The notes below the pieces were generated by a model that worked only from the letters and a program-made list of their open reading frames with translations, had not been told where the DNA came from and searched no databases. From Vandiemenella viatica (Eukaryota > Arthropoda > Insecta > Orthoptera > Morabidae): 64,000 nucleotides of DNA. The position numbers were made by a program, and so were the translations under genes. The stretch spans positions 350,634,932 to 350,698,931 of the forward strand of contig JARYHS010008074.1 of NCBI GenBank assembly GCA_031002005.1, in the 5' to 3' direction. This document shows, in pieces, positions 1-10,470 of the stretch. The first letter of the stretch is position 1. Each line of letters opens with the position of its first letter.

Positions 1-179
1 CATTATCCTGATGAATGACTGATCATGTACAGTCAGAAGTTAAGCTGTTTGCAAATGACAAAGCTATAATTATAATAAAACCGTAACCACGGAAAAGCCT
101 GCACATCTAAGATATTCATTTTTAAAAGAGTTGGGGCTATCATTAGTAAGCTACAGGGAAGGAATCAACTTATTTTTAA

Positions 180-1560
180 ATTTGTGCCCATGTGTCCATG
201 TTTCAATGAAAAAATACTGATTGGATTTTGACAGGGTTTCATTTAATAAACAGCCCATGGTCTTGCAAGTGAAATGTGGTACTAGTATGTTTCATTTTGA
301 CGTGACAACAAAAAAATGATAAATTTAAAATGTTAACGCCAGTTTTTCACTAAATGTGATTCACTAAAAAACTAATTTAATTTGATTTACAGCTCATGGT
401 CTTGATGGTTAGGTAGGGTAAATATCATTTTAATGCAATTTCGAAAAGATGAGAAGTTTTTTCTTCCATTGAATGCAATTCAGCTAGTAAGATTTTGAAG
501 GATGTTTCGATTAATATATAGTTTGCGGATGTGGGGGCAAGTTAGGAGTATGTTTCATAATGATGTGATATTGAAAAAATGAGAAATTCAGGATAACTTT
601 TCACTGACCACGAATCACACATGTATTCTTGCTTATATATTGATGGAGTTTTGATTAAAATATACAGCTATAGTATGGTAATTTGATGTGACATTGTAAA
701 GTGATAAGTTTATGATGATTCTTCATTGAACGTGATTCGCACAAAGACTACTAGTCGGTTTTCAATTGGATTTCGATCAATTTACAGTCCAAGAAGGCGC
801 ACATAAAATACGGTATGTTTCATAATTGACATGATCTAAGAAAATTGAGAAATTTATCAAATTAGTAACATTTTTTGTAGAACGTGATTCACAAAAAAAT
901 ACTGATTGGATTTTCATGAGATCTTAATTAATGTACGGCCCATCATCACACAAGTGAAGCAGGGTATGTTTAATATTGATTTTAATATGAGAAACTTATG
1001 ATATATTTTAGTTAAAAGAGGTTCATGGTGACTACTGTTAGGCTTTTGATTGGTTTTAAATTAATGCATAAGGTAAAATATGGTGTGTTTCATTTTGATG
1101 TGATGTCAGAAAACTGAGATATTTGTCAAAGTATCATCATTTGAATTCTATTCACACAAAACTTGATGGGGTTTTGCCTAATGTACAGTCTGTGCTCTGG
1201 CAGATGAAATCAGATATGTTTCATTTGGGTTTTAGGTAAAAAATGTGATATTGAGGATGATTTTTTTTTGTTGAATACGAGTGATGGAAAAACTACTAGT
1301 CAAATTTTGACTGAGTTTAAATTAATGTATAGCCTGTGATCCCATGGCTAAAATACTGAATGTTTCATTTTGATGTGATGACTTAATGAGGCAAGGCTGA
1401 TAATATTATTTTTCTGTGAATGCAGGTTACAAAGAAAAACCTTAGTCTGATTTTGGTTGGGTTTTGATTAATATAAAACCAGTGATTCCAGGGCTAAATT
1501 AGAATATGTTTCATTTGGAAGTGTTGCTGAAGAGTTGAGACATTAAAAACAAAATGATCC
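180..1560 (+). repeat. Degenerate tandem repeat, ~136-bp unit, about ten copies
   Basis: A block with the words 'tatgtttcatttt', 'gatgtgat', 'cactgaatgtgattcac', 'ctgattggattttgat' and 'tacagcccatgg' recurs in the same order. The 'tatgtttcat' word or a decayed form starts near 286, 430, 548, 680, 813, 963, 1083, 1215, 1357 and 1505, giving a period of roughly 118-150 bp. Copies differ by many substitutions and small indels, so this is an old minisatellite or satellite relic. The left edge of the window may cut it. No coding potential seen. Confidence 0.75.
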
Positions 1561-1798
1561 ACAAATTAAAATCAATTTAAAAATAAATTACCTGTTGCAG
1601 TCGAAGTTTTTATCAGTATTTCAGCACATGAGTGGCATCTATTTATTTGGAGAAATGAAGGCAACCATGGAAACCATTCATGCAAAAATATTTTGTGTTC
1701 AATGTGCCACAATGAGTACAGATTATGCAATAGTTGACTATGTTGATTCGAGAGTGTACAATAACAGTCAATGTGAATGATATATTGGATAAATGCTA

Positions 1799-1802
<4 letters not shown>

Positions 1803-1843
<41 letters not shown>
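1803..1843. repeat. (TA)n microsatellite
   Basis: About 40 bp of uninterrupted TA dinucleotides. The open frames rich in Ile-Tyr that cross it are translation of the repeat, not genes. Confidence 0.95.
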
Positions 1844-1846
<3 letters not shown>

Positions 1847-1879
1847 ATAGGATCAAAATGGGAGAAGACTGGACATCTG

Positions 1880-2340
1880 CAACGCAACCTGTACAAGATA
1901 TCTAGCTTGGCATGTCGACATAGAATGAAAATAAATATCAAGAAGAGCTTATTAGTACACAGATAAAACTAAAACCTTTTAATGGCCATATAAGTGGGAA
2001 GAAATTGCTTGTTGAATTATAGAAGTGTAAATATCTTGGCATATCCTTTGAAAATAAACTCAACTTGGCAGGACACATTGCGCAGTTGGTAGGAAAGCGT
2101 TTAAAAATTATCTATTAACTAGGGAGGGTGATGAGAGGATATACCAGAGAAGTTGAACCATTTCTATTACCGATTTTTATATACAGCCTTAGAACCAGTG
2201 TTAAGCTATTTAAGATTATTTGCTGATGCTGTAGTTATATATGGAAGTAAGGGTTCTGCTGATTATTTAGGGATTCAGTGTAATCTCAAAATTATTTCAA
2301 GAGAATGCAACAAATGACAGCTTAAATTCACTTGCAATAT
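1880..2340 (+). pseudogene. LINE reverse transcriptase, C-terminal fragment
   Basis: Broken reading frames give KCKYLGISFENKLNLAGHI, the usual 'KYLG...LDxKLxWxxHI' block that follows the RT catalytic core of non-LTR retrotransposons. In another frame they give FYYRFLYTALEPVLSY, the next conserved block. Several frameshifts and stops separate the blocks. It resembles the minus-strand piece at 21600-22150 (KCIYLGITFDNKLNLAVYI), so the two are probably one family. No catalytic residues are present. Confidence 0.6.
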
Positions 2341-3545
2341 GTAATGCGAACAGCAAAAAAGGATATATATATATATATATAAATAGACCTGTGTTTCCCT
2401 ATACTTCACTTTTCAGCCACCACTACCTGGCACAGATCACTGGTGTTTGTGTGTGGAAGTAGCATGAAGTTTCCTATCATGCACCGAATGCCAATAGCTG
2501 TGGGGGTGTGGGAGATATGATGGTTAAAAGTGGTTGATGCAGGGTATTTTCATATTTCGACCAAGAACTTGTGTCTTCTTATACTTCTCTTTCCTTCCAG
2601 AACTACATAGGAAAGTCCATTGGTGTTTGTGTGTAGGAGTAGCATCAAATCTCTCATCGTGCATTATGGTGGTTAGATGTCGGTAGCTATAGAGGTGTGG
2701 GAGATATGGTGGTTGACCTGCAGCACTTTCATATTTCTACCAAAAGATGTATGTGTTGTGGTGTATCACTTTTCAGCCAAAACTATCTAGTGCAGATCAC
2801 TGGTGTTTGTGTGTGGTAGTAGCACAGAGTCACCCATTGATCACCAAATCTTGGTAACTGTAGGAGCGTGGGAGATATGGTGGTTCAAAGTGGCTGATCA
2901 AGGATATTTTCGTATTTGAGACATGTGTCTCCATATATGTCACATTGCTATCACAACAACATAGCATAGTTTGTGTGTGAGAATAGTATAATGTCTCCTA
3001 TAATGCACTATGGTGGTTAGATGTTGGTAGCTATGGAGGTGTGGGAGATATGGTGGTTGACCTGCAGCACTTTCATATTTCTACCAAAGACGTATGTGTC
3101 CCGGTGTATCACTTTTCATCCAAAAACTATCTAGCAGAGATCACTGGTGTTTGTGTCTGGTAGTAGCACAGAGTCACCCATCGATCACAACATTGGCCAA
3201 ATTTTGGTAACTGTGGGAGTATGGGAGATATGGTGGTTGAAATTGGCCGATCAAGGAAATTTTCGTATTTCGACCAAAGACATGTGTTTCTATATATGTC
3301 ACTTTGCTGCCACAACTATATAACATAAACCATTGGTGTTTGTGTGTGGTAGTAGTATCGTGTCTCCTATCATGCACTATGGAGGTTAGATGTTGGTAGC
3401 TATGGGGGTGTGGGAGATATGGTGGTTGAAAGTGGTCGATCTGCGCCACTTTCATGTTTCTAACAAAAACGTATGTGTCCTGGTGTATCACCTTTCAGCC
3501 AATACTATCTAGCGCAGATCACTGGTGTTTTTGTGTGGTAGTAGC

Positions 3546-3551
3546 TAGTGT

Positions 3552-3587
<36 letters not shown>

Positions 3588-4645
3588 CTGACTTAAAAAA
3601 AAAAGAAAAAAAACCTATGAAAAAGAACATTTTTTTCATAACTACTAAATCTCAAATTTTTAAGGCATTTATCGTTTAATATGACTGTTTTATAGTTTAT
3701 ACTACGTACTTATCTTAATTTTTAAATGTACTATAGTTTTATCTGGTTCAGTAGAAAAGAAAATTACGAAAATATTGGCAACATTGACTGAAGTTTGCTT
3801 TTACGAACGGGGACTTCCAAAGAGGTTAGGTTGGGCGAGAAGGAATCCTCATTCCCTGTTGTTTGGATTGATACTTGCTATTTGAACTAGTGCTGCCAAC
3901 CCTGCGAATGTATCTGTAGATCTAAGGATCTTTTCAAAAAATTAGGAATTTTAAATTTATCTACAGCTTTTTGCCTCTTTTTATTACTTATTGTGCTTTA
4001 CTTATATTCAAATACTTGTTATACTCTCAGCGTATTGTGATACTGAGTCATTAAATTGTCAGTAATTATGAATCATTTCCTTGCAACCATTGACGTAAAC
4101 CAATGATTTAAAAAGAAATAAAGCTCCTATTTTGTATGATAATAGATTTAAATTCAAACTTAAAAGATCTTAATACAGAATTATCGGCGCAGTCTTTATG
4201 CACAGTGTGTACTTTGCTCACAATTTAAAATTGCAATCTCAAAATCTTTTGTGTACAATACAAGGACAACCAGTAAAAGAAAATGTAATTATTCCTGAAT
4301 TTATGGATCTAGAGCAGACAGAAGAAGAAACAGAAAATTCCGACACTGACCGAACTAGTGTTGGTAGTGTTGATACTAGTGAATGTGGTACTGACATAGA
4401 GGATGAATAAAATTATGTTACCTATATAGATACATTTATGAATCATTATGTTAGACATTATATGATTAAGTAAGATTTAAAACAAGCATGTAAAATGAAG
4501 TTCCGTAAATAAAACTATAATTTATCAAATATACTGTTTTCTGAAGAAAAAAAATATATAAAAAAACAAAGGTGCTAGGTTTTTTTCCATGTTTTTTTTT
4601 CACATAGCTGAAAAAAAACTTTTTCGTTTTCAGCTTGCAACACTA
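3546..4645 (+). mobile_element. hAT-superfamily element, 1.1 kb, 8-bp TSD
   Basis: It interrupts the minisatellite between 3545 and 4646. Flanking 8-bp direct repeats GTAGTAGC (3538-3545 and 4646-4653) are identical. The ends are inverted: TAGTGTAGCA at the left, TGCAACACTA at the right (TIR TAGTGTTGCA, one mismatch). An 8-bp TSD plus a TAGTG terminus is typical of hAT. The left end is followed by ~37 A residues. An internal 'tagtgctgccaaccctgcg' at ~3889 resembles a second hAT terminus, suggesting nesting or an internally deleted element. It carries only the tail of a transposase. Confidence 0.8.
4198..4410 (+). pseudogene. hAT transposase C-terminal remnant (acidic tail)
   Basis: A 70-residue open frame lying inside the hAT element. 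It begins MHSVYFAHNLKLQSQNLL; 'V(F/Y)xxxNLKL' resembles the end of hAT dimerisation regions. It finishes with an acidic, Ser/Thr-rich tail (EQTEEETENSDTDRTS, then ...CGTDIEDE). The catalytic RNase-H fold and BED finger are absent. The Met is simply the first in frame; the true exon would have extended upstream. The assignment rests mainly on its location; sequence similarity alone would be weak. Confidence 0.4.
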
Positions 4646-4963
4646 GTAGTAGCACAGAATCACCCATCGATCACAATGTTGGCAGAATTTCGGTAGCTGT
4701 GGGGATGTAGGAGATACAGTGTTTGGAAATGGATGATCAAGGATATTTTCATATTTCGACCATAGACATCAGTGTCCCTATATTTCACTTTGTTTCCACA
4801 ACTACGTAGCGCAGACCTCTGGTGATGATTTGTGGTATTGACCTCAAGTCTCCCATCATGCACTTCAGTGGTTCGATGTCGGTAGCTATGGGGTCGTGGG
4901 AGATATGGTGAATGATAGCGGTCGACGTAGGACATTTTCCTGTTTCTATCAAAGACGTATGTC

Positions 4964-5215
4964 CAGGGGCGTAGCTACTATGGGGCTAGGCGGTGCAGTG
5001 CACCGGGGCCCCTACGCTCAGGGGGCCCCTAAGCCTTTTTTTTTTTTTTAGCTCTACAGCCATCTAAGAGCCCCCCTGAGACACAGGAAGTCCCTCACTA
5101 AGAGCCCTCTCACTGCTCAGGGGGGGGGGGCAACCATTGCTCAGGGGGCCTCTAATGACAACTCAAGGGCCCCATCCTCAGCTCAGGGGGCCCTTAGCAG
5201 TAACACAAAGCAGTA
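4964..5215 (+). mobile_element. GC-rich hAT-like MITE fragment (CAGGGGCGTAGC family)
   Basis: Starts CAGGGGCGTAGCTACTATGG, the same terminus as the element at 17564. The interior is very GC-rich against an AT-rich background, with repeated 'gctcagggggccc' blocks and a T13 tract. Termini of type CAGGGGCG are common in hAT elements. I do not find the matching right terminus or a TSD, so it is probably truncated. It lies inside the Helitron-like element, whose tail resumes at about 5221. Confidence 0.5.
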
Positions 5216-5310
5216 ACATCATGCAGTATGGTGGTCAAATGTCGGTAGCTGTCAATCAAAATTCTTTACAATCACGATCGATGTCGTGGGCATCAGCTAG
5301 ATTTGAATAA

Positions 5311-5650
5311 TTATGATGTATCTGTAAAGGTAAGAATGTATAAAACCATTATTCCTCATCTAGAGTATTGTGCTGTATATGTTCATATCACAAGAAGCTG
5401 ATTATTAGTATCAAGAATGTACAGAAAAGAACTATATCAAAGGCCTTTTGAAAGTGTCAAAGACTTGATACTGGGATTCGAAAGGAATTTTCTGCTACAG
5501 AGATTAAGTATCTTCAGCGTAACATGAGAACAACTTCTTCCAATTTTGAATGTAATGAAATATGTGCACCCCATGAAAGACAGGTTGAAAATTTGGTTGG
5601 AAGAGGCTAGTACAGTCTCCTCCAAACCTGCACACTCTCATAGAAAGGAA
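5311..5650 (+). pseudogene. LINE RT C-terminal fragment
   Basis: The frame KVRMYKTIIPHLEYCAVYV corresponds to the 'YKTIIxPHLEYC' block of CR1/jockey-like LINEs, after the RT core. Stops follow quickly. The downstream segment 5575-5650 (gacaggttgaaaatttggtt onward) matches 15540-15610, so that piece belongs to a separate repeated LINE end. The fragment begins directly after the Helitron-like CTAG end. Confidence 0.5.
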
Positions 5651-6079
5651 TAAAGTACACATTATAAAATCAAGAAATATAAGTTAGAACCTGGAATTGG
5701 TATCATTTTTGTTCGTGTGATTATTAAAAATATACATCTTCTTGGAACCAAAATTAGTCTACTTAATTTATGATATTATCTAACATGAAAATGGAAATTT
5801 TTCCATCAATTTTTTTATTAATGATGATAATAGTGTTATTTCACAATAATATATAACTAATTACGGATAGCTCTTTTAACTGAATGACTTTTTTCTTTTC
5901 TATGGCATTGAAAACAGCACAGAAATGTTAATTTGTTTGCAACAATTAACAAATGGACACACATGGTGAGATTTTGTGAATAAGTTTGAGTTCCACTTGT
6001 TCCAACTTAATAGCTGCTGCATTTTCTCCAACAATCTTGTTGCTACTTTGTAATAGTTTTGAGCATCATATTCTAACAA

Positions 6080-6427
6080 AATTATTCTCATTCTGAGACC
6101 TTCTGTTATAATTTTATGGACAGTTTCACAATTAATGTATACTTCTTCTGCAAACACATTTTAACTGATGGCCTTCAATGGGACAATTTAATTTTATGTG
6201 GCTACATTGACCTCTGTCAGAATGGATGAAGTTATTTCACTGTGGTATTCACATTTAACTATTGTTCTGCCTTCAAAAATTATTTTATGGCAATGAAATT
6301 TTTGAGTACTTAATGTAACCTCATTTTCAAAAGCTTTCTGAAGAATACTGTAAATTTTTGTCATATTCTCATTAAGTTTAATACAAAAATAAATGGCTTT
6401 TCATTGCACTATATCATGAGATTCCAT
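6080..6427 (-). pseudogene. Mariner transposase fossil, N-terminal helix-turn-helix region
   Basis: On the minus strand a frame starting MESHDIVQ then a TGA reads on as KAIYFCIKLNENMTKIYSI and LQKAFENE...HKIIFEGR. It aligns by eye with the first HTH of mariner transposases (xIKFCxKLxKxATETxxMLxxAYGDE...WHxRFKEGR). After a frameshift near 6185 it continues FAEEVYINCETVHKIITEGL then RMRI, the second HTH (xIAEExGIxxxTVHxILTExLGMR). At least two stops and one frameshift are present, and the DD34D catalytic half is not recognisable. The nucleotides before it look like a 3' splice site (T-tract then CAG), but the mariner match explains the coding signal better than an exon. Confidence 0.6.
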
Positions 6428-6459
6428 TTCTGAGATGAGATAAAAAAAAAAAAAGTGTC

Positions 6460-7635
6460 TACTCACTCCACCATTACTCTCTACTGAGAGTTTGTGCTGA
6501 AGTGTCACTTGGACTAGCAGGGGTGGGAAGATGGTGTGTTTAGCCATCTGAAGGGTTGCCACAACATGCAATAAAAAATCAGACTTATTATTTAATTACA
6601 TATTTTGTATATCAAGTATTGATGAAAAATTAATTAAACATTACTATCTCCCATTATGGTGACAATCAGCATCCAAGAGATCTGAACATTATTTCCTTTG
6701 ACTACATGTCTGAAGAGGTATATTTATGATCCATACATACCAAAACTGCTTGAATTCTTCTTGCTGATGAGCTAAAATTGGTAATGGTTAACTATTATAT
6801 TTTGTAATTAAAGAACTATGTAACCCAATGACTGGAAGCAAGATGCAATGCAAATATTTGTTGTTCAGTTGTTTTTTGTTCTAAATATCTAATAATTCTC
6901 TTGATGTATAAAATAATACACAGTAATTGTAGAGATAAAGAATTAATTTAAAAGAGAAGTAAAAGTCCTTACCAAATCCATTAATAAATTCCTTATAGAG
7001 CTGTAAGAGAGAGAGAGAAAAAAAACTGATTAAATAACAAAATACCTGCAGATACCAAGGAAATTTTGATTACTTAAGATATTCCAAGAATCATGTAGAA
7101 TGTAAGTAGTAATCTCTTAACCAACATGGAAAAGTACTGAACTGAAGATAAAACTGTTAATGAAAGAGTTGCAAGAATTGAAAGATATGGTATAACTTAC
7201 AATGTTGCTGAGCATTAAATATATGATGCTGCAAAATATGTTTTTAGCTTTATTCAAAACTGATCCCACATGTTAACAGTCTAATGATTACTGAACATCA
7301 TATACCAATACTGTTTTCGTATTTGTTCTGGTAATATAATTAGTAATTGCTGCTTACAGTTTACTTACTTAAAACATTCTAAATCACACACAATATCTAG
7401 TGTTAACTACAAACATGTAAAATTTTATGTTAATTACTGTTCTAGAATGTAATTTCCAGAGACTCTTGTTAATTCCTACATTTTACTCCTTGTAGGAGTA
7501 GGAGTAAGTTATTATGAATAACTTACTCAGCTTTCCTTCAAACACAACATAGCATATATTACTTTCCCAAACTTTTTCTCTTTGCTAAATTCCTAGATAT
7601 AATTCTTTCACAGAGAAAAATAGATTCTGATGTAA
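6460..7635. other. AT-rich stretch without recognisable gene
   Basis: No open frame with a recognisable motif. It contains a short (AG)n near 7007-7018, a T-rich/A-rich composition and a direct echo 'ctccttgtaggagtaggagtaagttattatg' near 7485-7520. Nothing else stands out. Confidence 0.6.
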
Positions 7636-7639
7636 AACC

Positions 7640-7998
7640 TCTTTCAGTTTCGATTTATAGACGACATTATGATGGAGCTAAAGCCTCAGTGACAATTTCC
7701 TTACATAGCTTATTATACTGGTGTAGTGCCAACAAGTTACCTCTTAATTTAGAAAAAACACACCACCTAGATATATCCTTAAAAACCAACATTATTTGTA
7801 ATACTGTGAAATTATTGAAAATAATTATGCAAGCAAATTTAAGATGGCAAAGGCATAATGAACTCATTTCAAACCAAGTCGCTAAGGGAATGATGAGGGG
7901 TACAGTGACCACTGATGTACTGCTGTCTAAATGTCCTCTCATAAATATCTTATGGCATTATACTTTGGGGAAATAGCCCATATTCACAGTATCTCTCT

Positions 7999-8047
<49 letters not shown>

Positions 8048-8266
8048 CAGTTAGTTTGATATGTGGAGCATTATCCAGAACACACTATAAGGAATTATTC
8101 TCATAGTTAGGAATTATGACACTACCTGGGTTATATATATGTCAATGTTTATTACTATTAAGAAATGCAAATCTATTTAACAGTCATGTTGATGTGCATG
8201 ATCACGATACTAGAGATAAACACGATACAAGAACTGAATACTGCTCACTAAACACAACTAAAAATA
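7640..8266 (+). pseudogene. CR1/jockey-like LINE, RT C-terminal part (5' piece, before mariner insertion)
   Basis: Frames give SLLYWCSANKLPLNLEKTHH (the 'W...NxLxLNxxKT' block after the RT YADD), TVKLLKIIMQANLRWQRHNE (KFLGIxxxxNLxW) and, after a long poly-T at ~8000-8042, GIMTLPGLYICQCLLLLRNA (KLGIxTLPxLYIxExLxF) followed by DVHDHDTRDKHD (the HxHxTRxK signature). Frameshifts separate blocks. The same blocks occur at 10010-10470 and 39277-39666. The reading is interrupted exactly at a TA by the mariner at 8267 and its tail resumes at 9599, a clear insertion-into-insertion. Confidence 0.75.
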
Positions 8267-9596
8267 TGAGGGTAATTTGGAAAGTAACCTCCGTACTATT
8301 GTGGTGCTAGCAGTCATGCGCGGAGCGCTGCCATTTTCACATCTGCGTGTTCTCCAATTCAGTAAGCATCCATCTGCGACAGTACTAACCTCGTTATTTT
8401 GTGCATTGTCTTGTTATAACTTTAAAACATGAGCGCTGCAATAGAAAATCCTGCAAAGTGCATGCTGTAATAAGATTTCTTTTGGTGCAAAACGTTTCAG
8501 CACAAACATTCATCATCAATTGTGTACTGTATACGGTGCGAACATTATGAGTAAAGGTCTTGTGCGGCAATGGGTCTGATTTTTTAAAAGTGGTAAACCA
8601 AACATTCATGATGAAGAGAGGAGTGGTAGACCTTCTGTTTTGAGTAATGACCTTGTCAAGAAATTTGACGAAAAAGTTCGTGAAAAACAAAGATTCACAA
8701 TCTCTGAACTTTCTGAACAATTCCCACAAATTTCTCATATGGTTTGGTACAATGTTGTCACCAATAAATTAGGCTACCAGAAGTTCTGTGCTAGGTGGGT
8801 ACCGAAATTGCTTACAGAGGTCCACAAAACCAAACGAATGGGCTCTGCCTTGAACTTCCTTTCACGCTACGACGCGGAAGGAGAAGATTTTTTGAAGAGG
8901 ATTGTGACTGATAACAAAACATGGGTGACATACATAAATGCCTAAATGAAACAACAGTTGATATGCCCTGGGGTAATAACCATTCTCCATGCAAGCCGAA
9001 GAAAGCCCGCCAAACATTTAAAACAAGGAAGGTTATGACTACAGGTTTTGGGATGCCGAGGGAGTTTTTCTGGTTGAATTTATGGAATGTGGCACCAAAA
9101 TCACTTCAGATGTATACTGTGAAACGTTGAGGAAACTTAAGCGAGCCATTCAAAACAAATGTTGCTGTAAGCTGTCATTCGGTGTGTTGTGTCTTTGCAT
9201 TACAATGTTTGTCCTCACAATGCCCATAAGACTCAAGAGCTTCTTAAGCAATTCAAATGGGACATTTTAGATCATCCCCCTGACAGCCCTGACTTGGCGC
9301 CTAGTGATTTTCGTCTCTTCACTCAAATGAAGAAGTGGCTTGCGTCCCAGCACTTCGATGACGACGATGAACTTCAAAATGCCGTGAAAGATTGGCTATG
9401 TGCTCAGGTGGCTAAATTTTATGAAGAAGGTATTTGTAAATTAGTGAAACGCTAAGACAAATGCTTAAATTTAAATGGTGACTATGTTGAAAAATAGTAA
9501 AAAGTTGTAGTTTTAAGATGTATATAATAAAATATTTTTTACTATCCAAGTTTTTTATTTATAGTCAAACAGAGGTTACTTTCCGAATTACCCTCG
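8267..9596 (+). mobile_element. Full-length mariner, 1,330 bp, TA target duplication
   Basis: The left terminus TGAGGGTAATTTGGAAAG and the complement of the right terminus CGAGGGTAATTCGGAAAG match over about 27 bp with two to three differences. TA dinucleotides flank both sides (8265-8266 and 9597-9598). Length and layout fit a mariner. Removing it rejoins the LINE coding remnant on both sides, confirming a precise insertion into an older LINE. Confidence 0.9.
8429..9455 (+). pseudogene. Mariner transposase, inactive
   Basis: Recognisable along its length but in shifting frames: SGRPSVLSNDLVKKFDEKV (linker and second HTH), CARWVPKLLTEVHKTKRMGS, IVTDNKTWVTYINA (first catalytic Asp region, normally TGDETW), KPKKARQTFKTRK, then LHYNVCPHNAHKTQELLK where family members have LHDNxRPHTA, and SPDLAPSDFRLF (third Asp present). 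The second catalytic Asp is changed to Tyr (HDN to HYN) in the frame I can read. With several frameshifts, a stop after 'VTYINA', and this loss, the copy is dead. Family length is about 345 residues, which fits the span. Confidence 0.85.
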
Positions 9597-9598
9597 TA

Positions 9599-9830
9599 GT
9601 TTTAAGTAGATGTGAATCAGATTCATCATCTATCTACCCAAGAATCTGTTAATAATGCCACTAAATAAATTCAAAATTAGCACTTGGGAATTTATCATTT
9701 CAATCTGTCCATATAAAACTAAGAAATTATTTGATATAATCTAAATTTTAGTACTTTATTAACCTTATATAATTAACTGTATTAATTGTATATGTAACAG
9801 GCTATTGGAAAGTTTTGAAAACATCTTACA
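9599..9830 (+). pseudogene. LINE ORF2 C-terminus and 3' end, after the mariner insertion
   Basis: Continues the LINE broken at 8266. The frame YLPKNLLIMPLNKFKISTWE matches the usual terminal block (xLPxxI...xxFKxxLxxFL), followed by 'CPYKTKKLFD'. The end of the element is unclear, near 9800. The block has the same role as IHILNKLPRHIKCLANDKKK at 12785. Confidence 0.6.
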
Positions 9831-10009
9831 AATTGTAGTCATTCACGTAGATTAGTCGCTTTAGGTCGTCATGTGCCTGTTAACGCAGTGGCTGTGAATA
9901 CAGTGTTTCCCATTATCCAACTATTCAACTATTTAGTTGTTTGTTGCTGGTTATTTTTGTTATTAATGGCATTTTGCTTTGAATTGAAACTGGAAAACAA
10001 TTTGTAGAA

Positions 10010-10470
10010 TAGACATAGACATAAAATTTGCAGGCTAGTCCATTCAAGAGGTAGAGTGCATGAAATCCTTAGGTTTGCATATTGATCATAATTTAAATTG
10101 GAAGGTACATATATCTGTTGTACTAAAGTGATTGGGTGCAGCCACATTTGAAATTTGTACAATTTTGGCTTTGGGTGATCTCAATATGATGCAGCTAGTT
10201 CATTTTGCTTATTTTCACTCCTTAATGACATACGGAATAATATTCTGGGGGAATTCTACCCATAGAGACATAATGTTCAGAGCCCAAAAGCGAGTAATAA
10301 GAATTATGTGTGGGGTTAGCAATAGAACTTCATGTAGAGAGCTGTTCAAGAAGTTAGGTATTTTAACATTGGTGGCTGAGTATATATACACATTAATGTC
10401 CTTTGTAGTAACAAATTATACTTTGTTTGAAACAAATAGCAAAATATACAACTATGCCACTAAAAGGAAA
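10010..10470 (+). pseudogene. CR1/jockey-like LINE, RT C-terminal fragment
   Basis: Frames give SLGLHIDHNLNWKVHI, then from 10132 ...MTYGIIFWGNSTHRDIMFRA and QKRVIRIMCGVSNRTSCREL, FKKLGILTL. These are the 'YGIxxWGNS...xQKRxxRIxxGxxxRxSCRELFxxLxILTLP' blocks that define the C-terminal region of this LINE group. One stop separates the first piece. It is cut at about 10470 by the left arm of the foldback element, and I do not see the LINE resuming beyond it. Confidence 0.75.

Larger units (their letters stand above)
2378..5300 (+). mobile_element. Helitron-like non-autonomous element made of ~180-bp minisatellite units (interrupted)
   Basis: From about 2378 the sequence is a chain of ~180-bp units. 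The phrase 'tggtgtttgt' starts at 2441, 2621, 2801, then near 2972, 3144, 3333 and 3522. Two unit types alternate: one with '...agcacagagtcaccc...gatcaaggatattttcgt', the other with '...catgcactatggtggttagatg...cactttcat', so the true period is a ~360-bp dimer. The element ends at 5297-5300 with CTAG, preceded by the perfect hairpin CACGA...TCGTG at 5273-5288. A short 3' hairpin then CTRR is the Helitron 3' signature. The same tail closes the copy at 51174-52264. The 5' edge starts next to a short (TA)n at 2363-2382. The unit is interrupted by the hAT at 3546-4645 and by GC-rich repeat at 4964-5215. No Rep/helicase is encoded. Confidence 0.55.

Noticed and set aside
3127..3491. Minus-strand open frames in the minisatellite (also 4660-4935, 38279-39207, 51933-52223)
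   Set aside because: They recur only because the repeat recurs; unit phase and stops vary and no family is recognisable.
2378..3540. CRISPR-like array of ~180-bp repeats
   Set aside because: Units are long, directly tandem, lack unique spacers of constant size, and the context is a eukaryotic transposon.
6428..6460. 3' splice site before an exon on the minus strand
   Set aside because: The following reading is a mariner transposase relic with stops; the T-tract plus CAG is likely chance.
8002..8042. Poly-T as a retroposon tail
   Set aside because: LINE coding blocks continue on both sides in the same strand, so it is more simply a homopolymer expansion within the relic.
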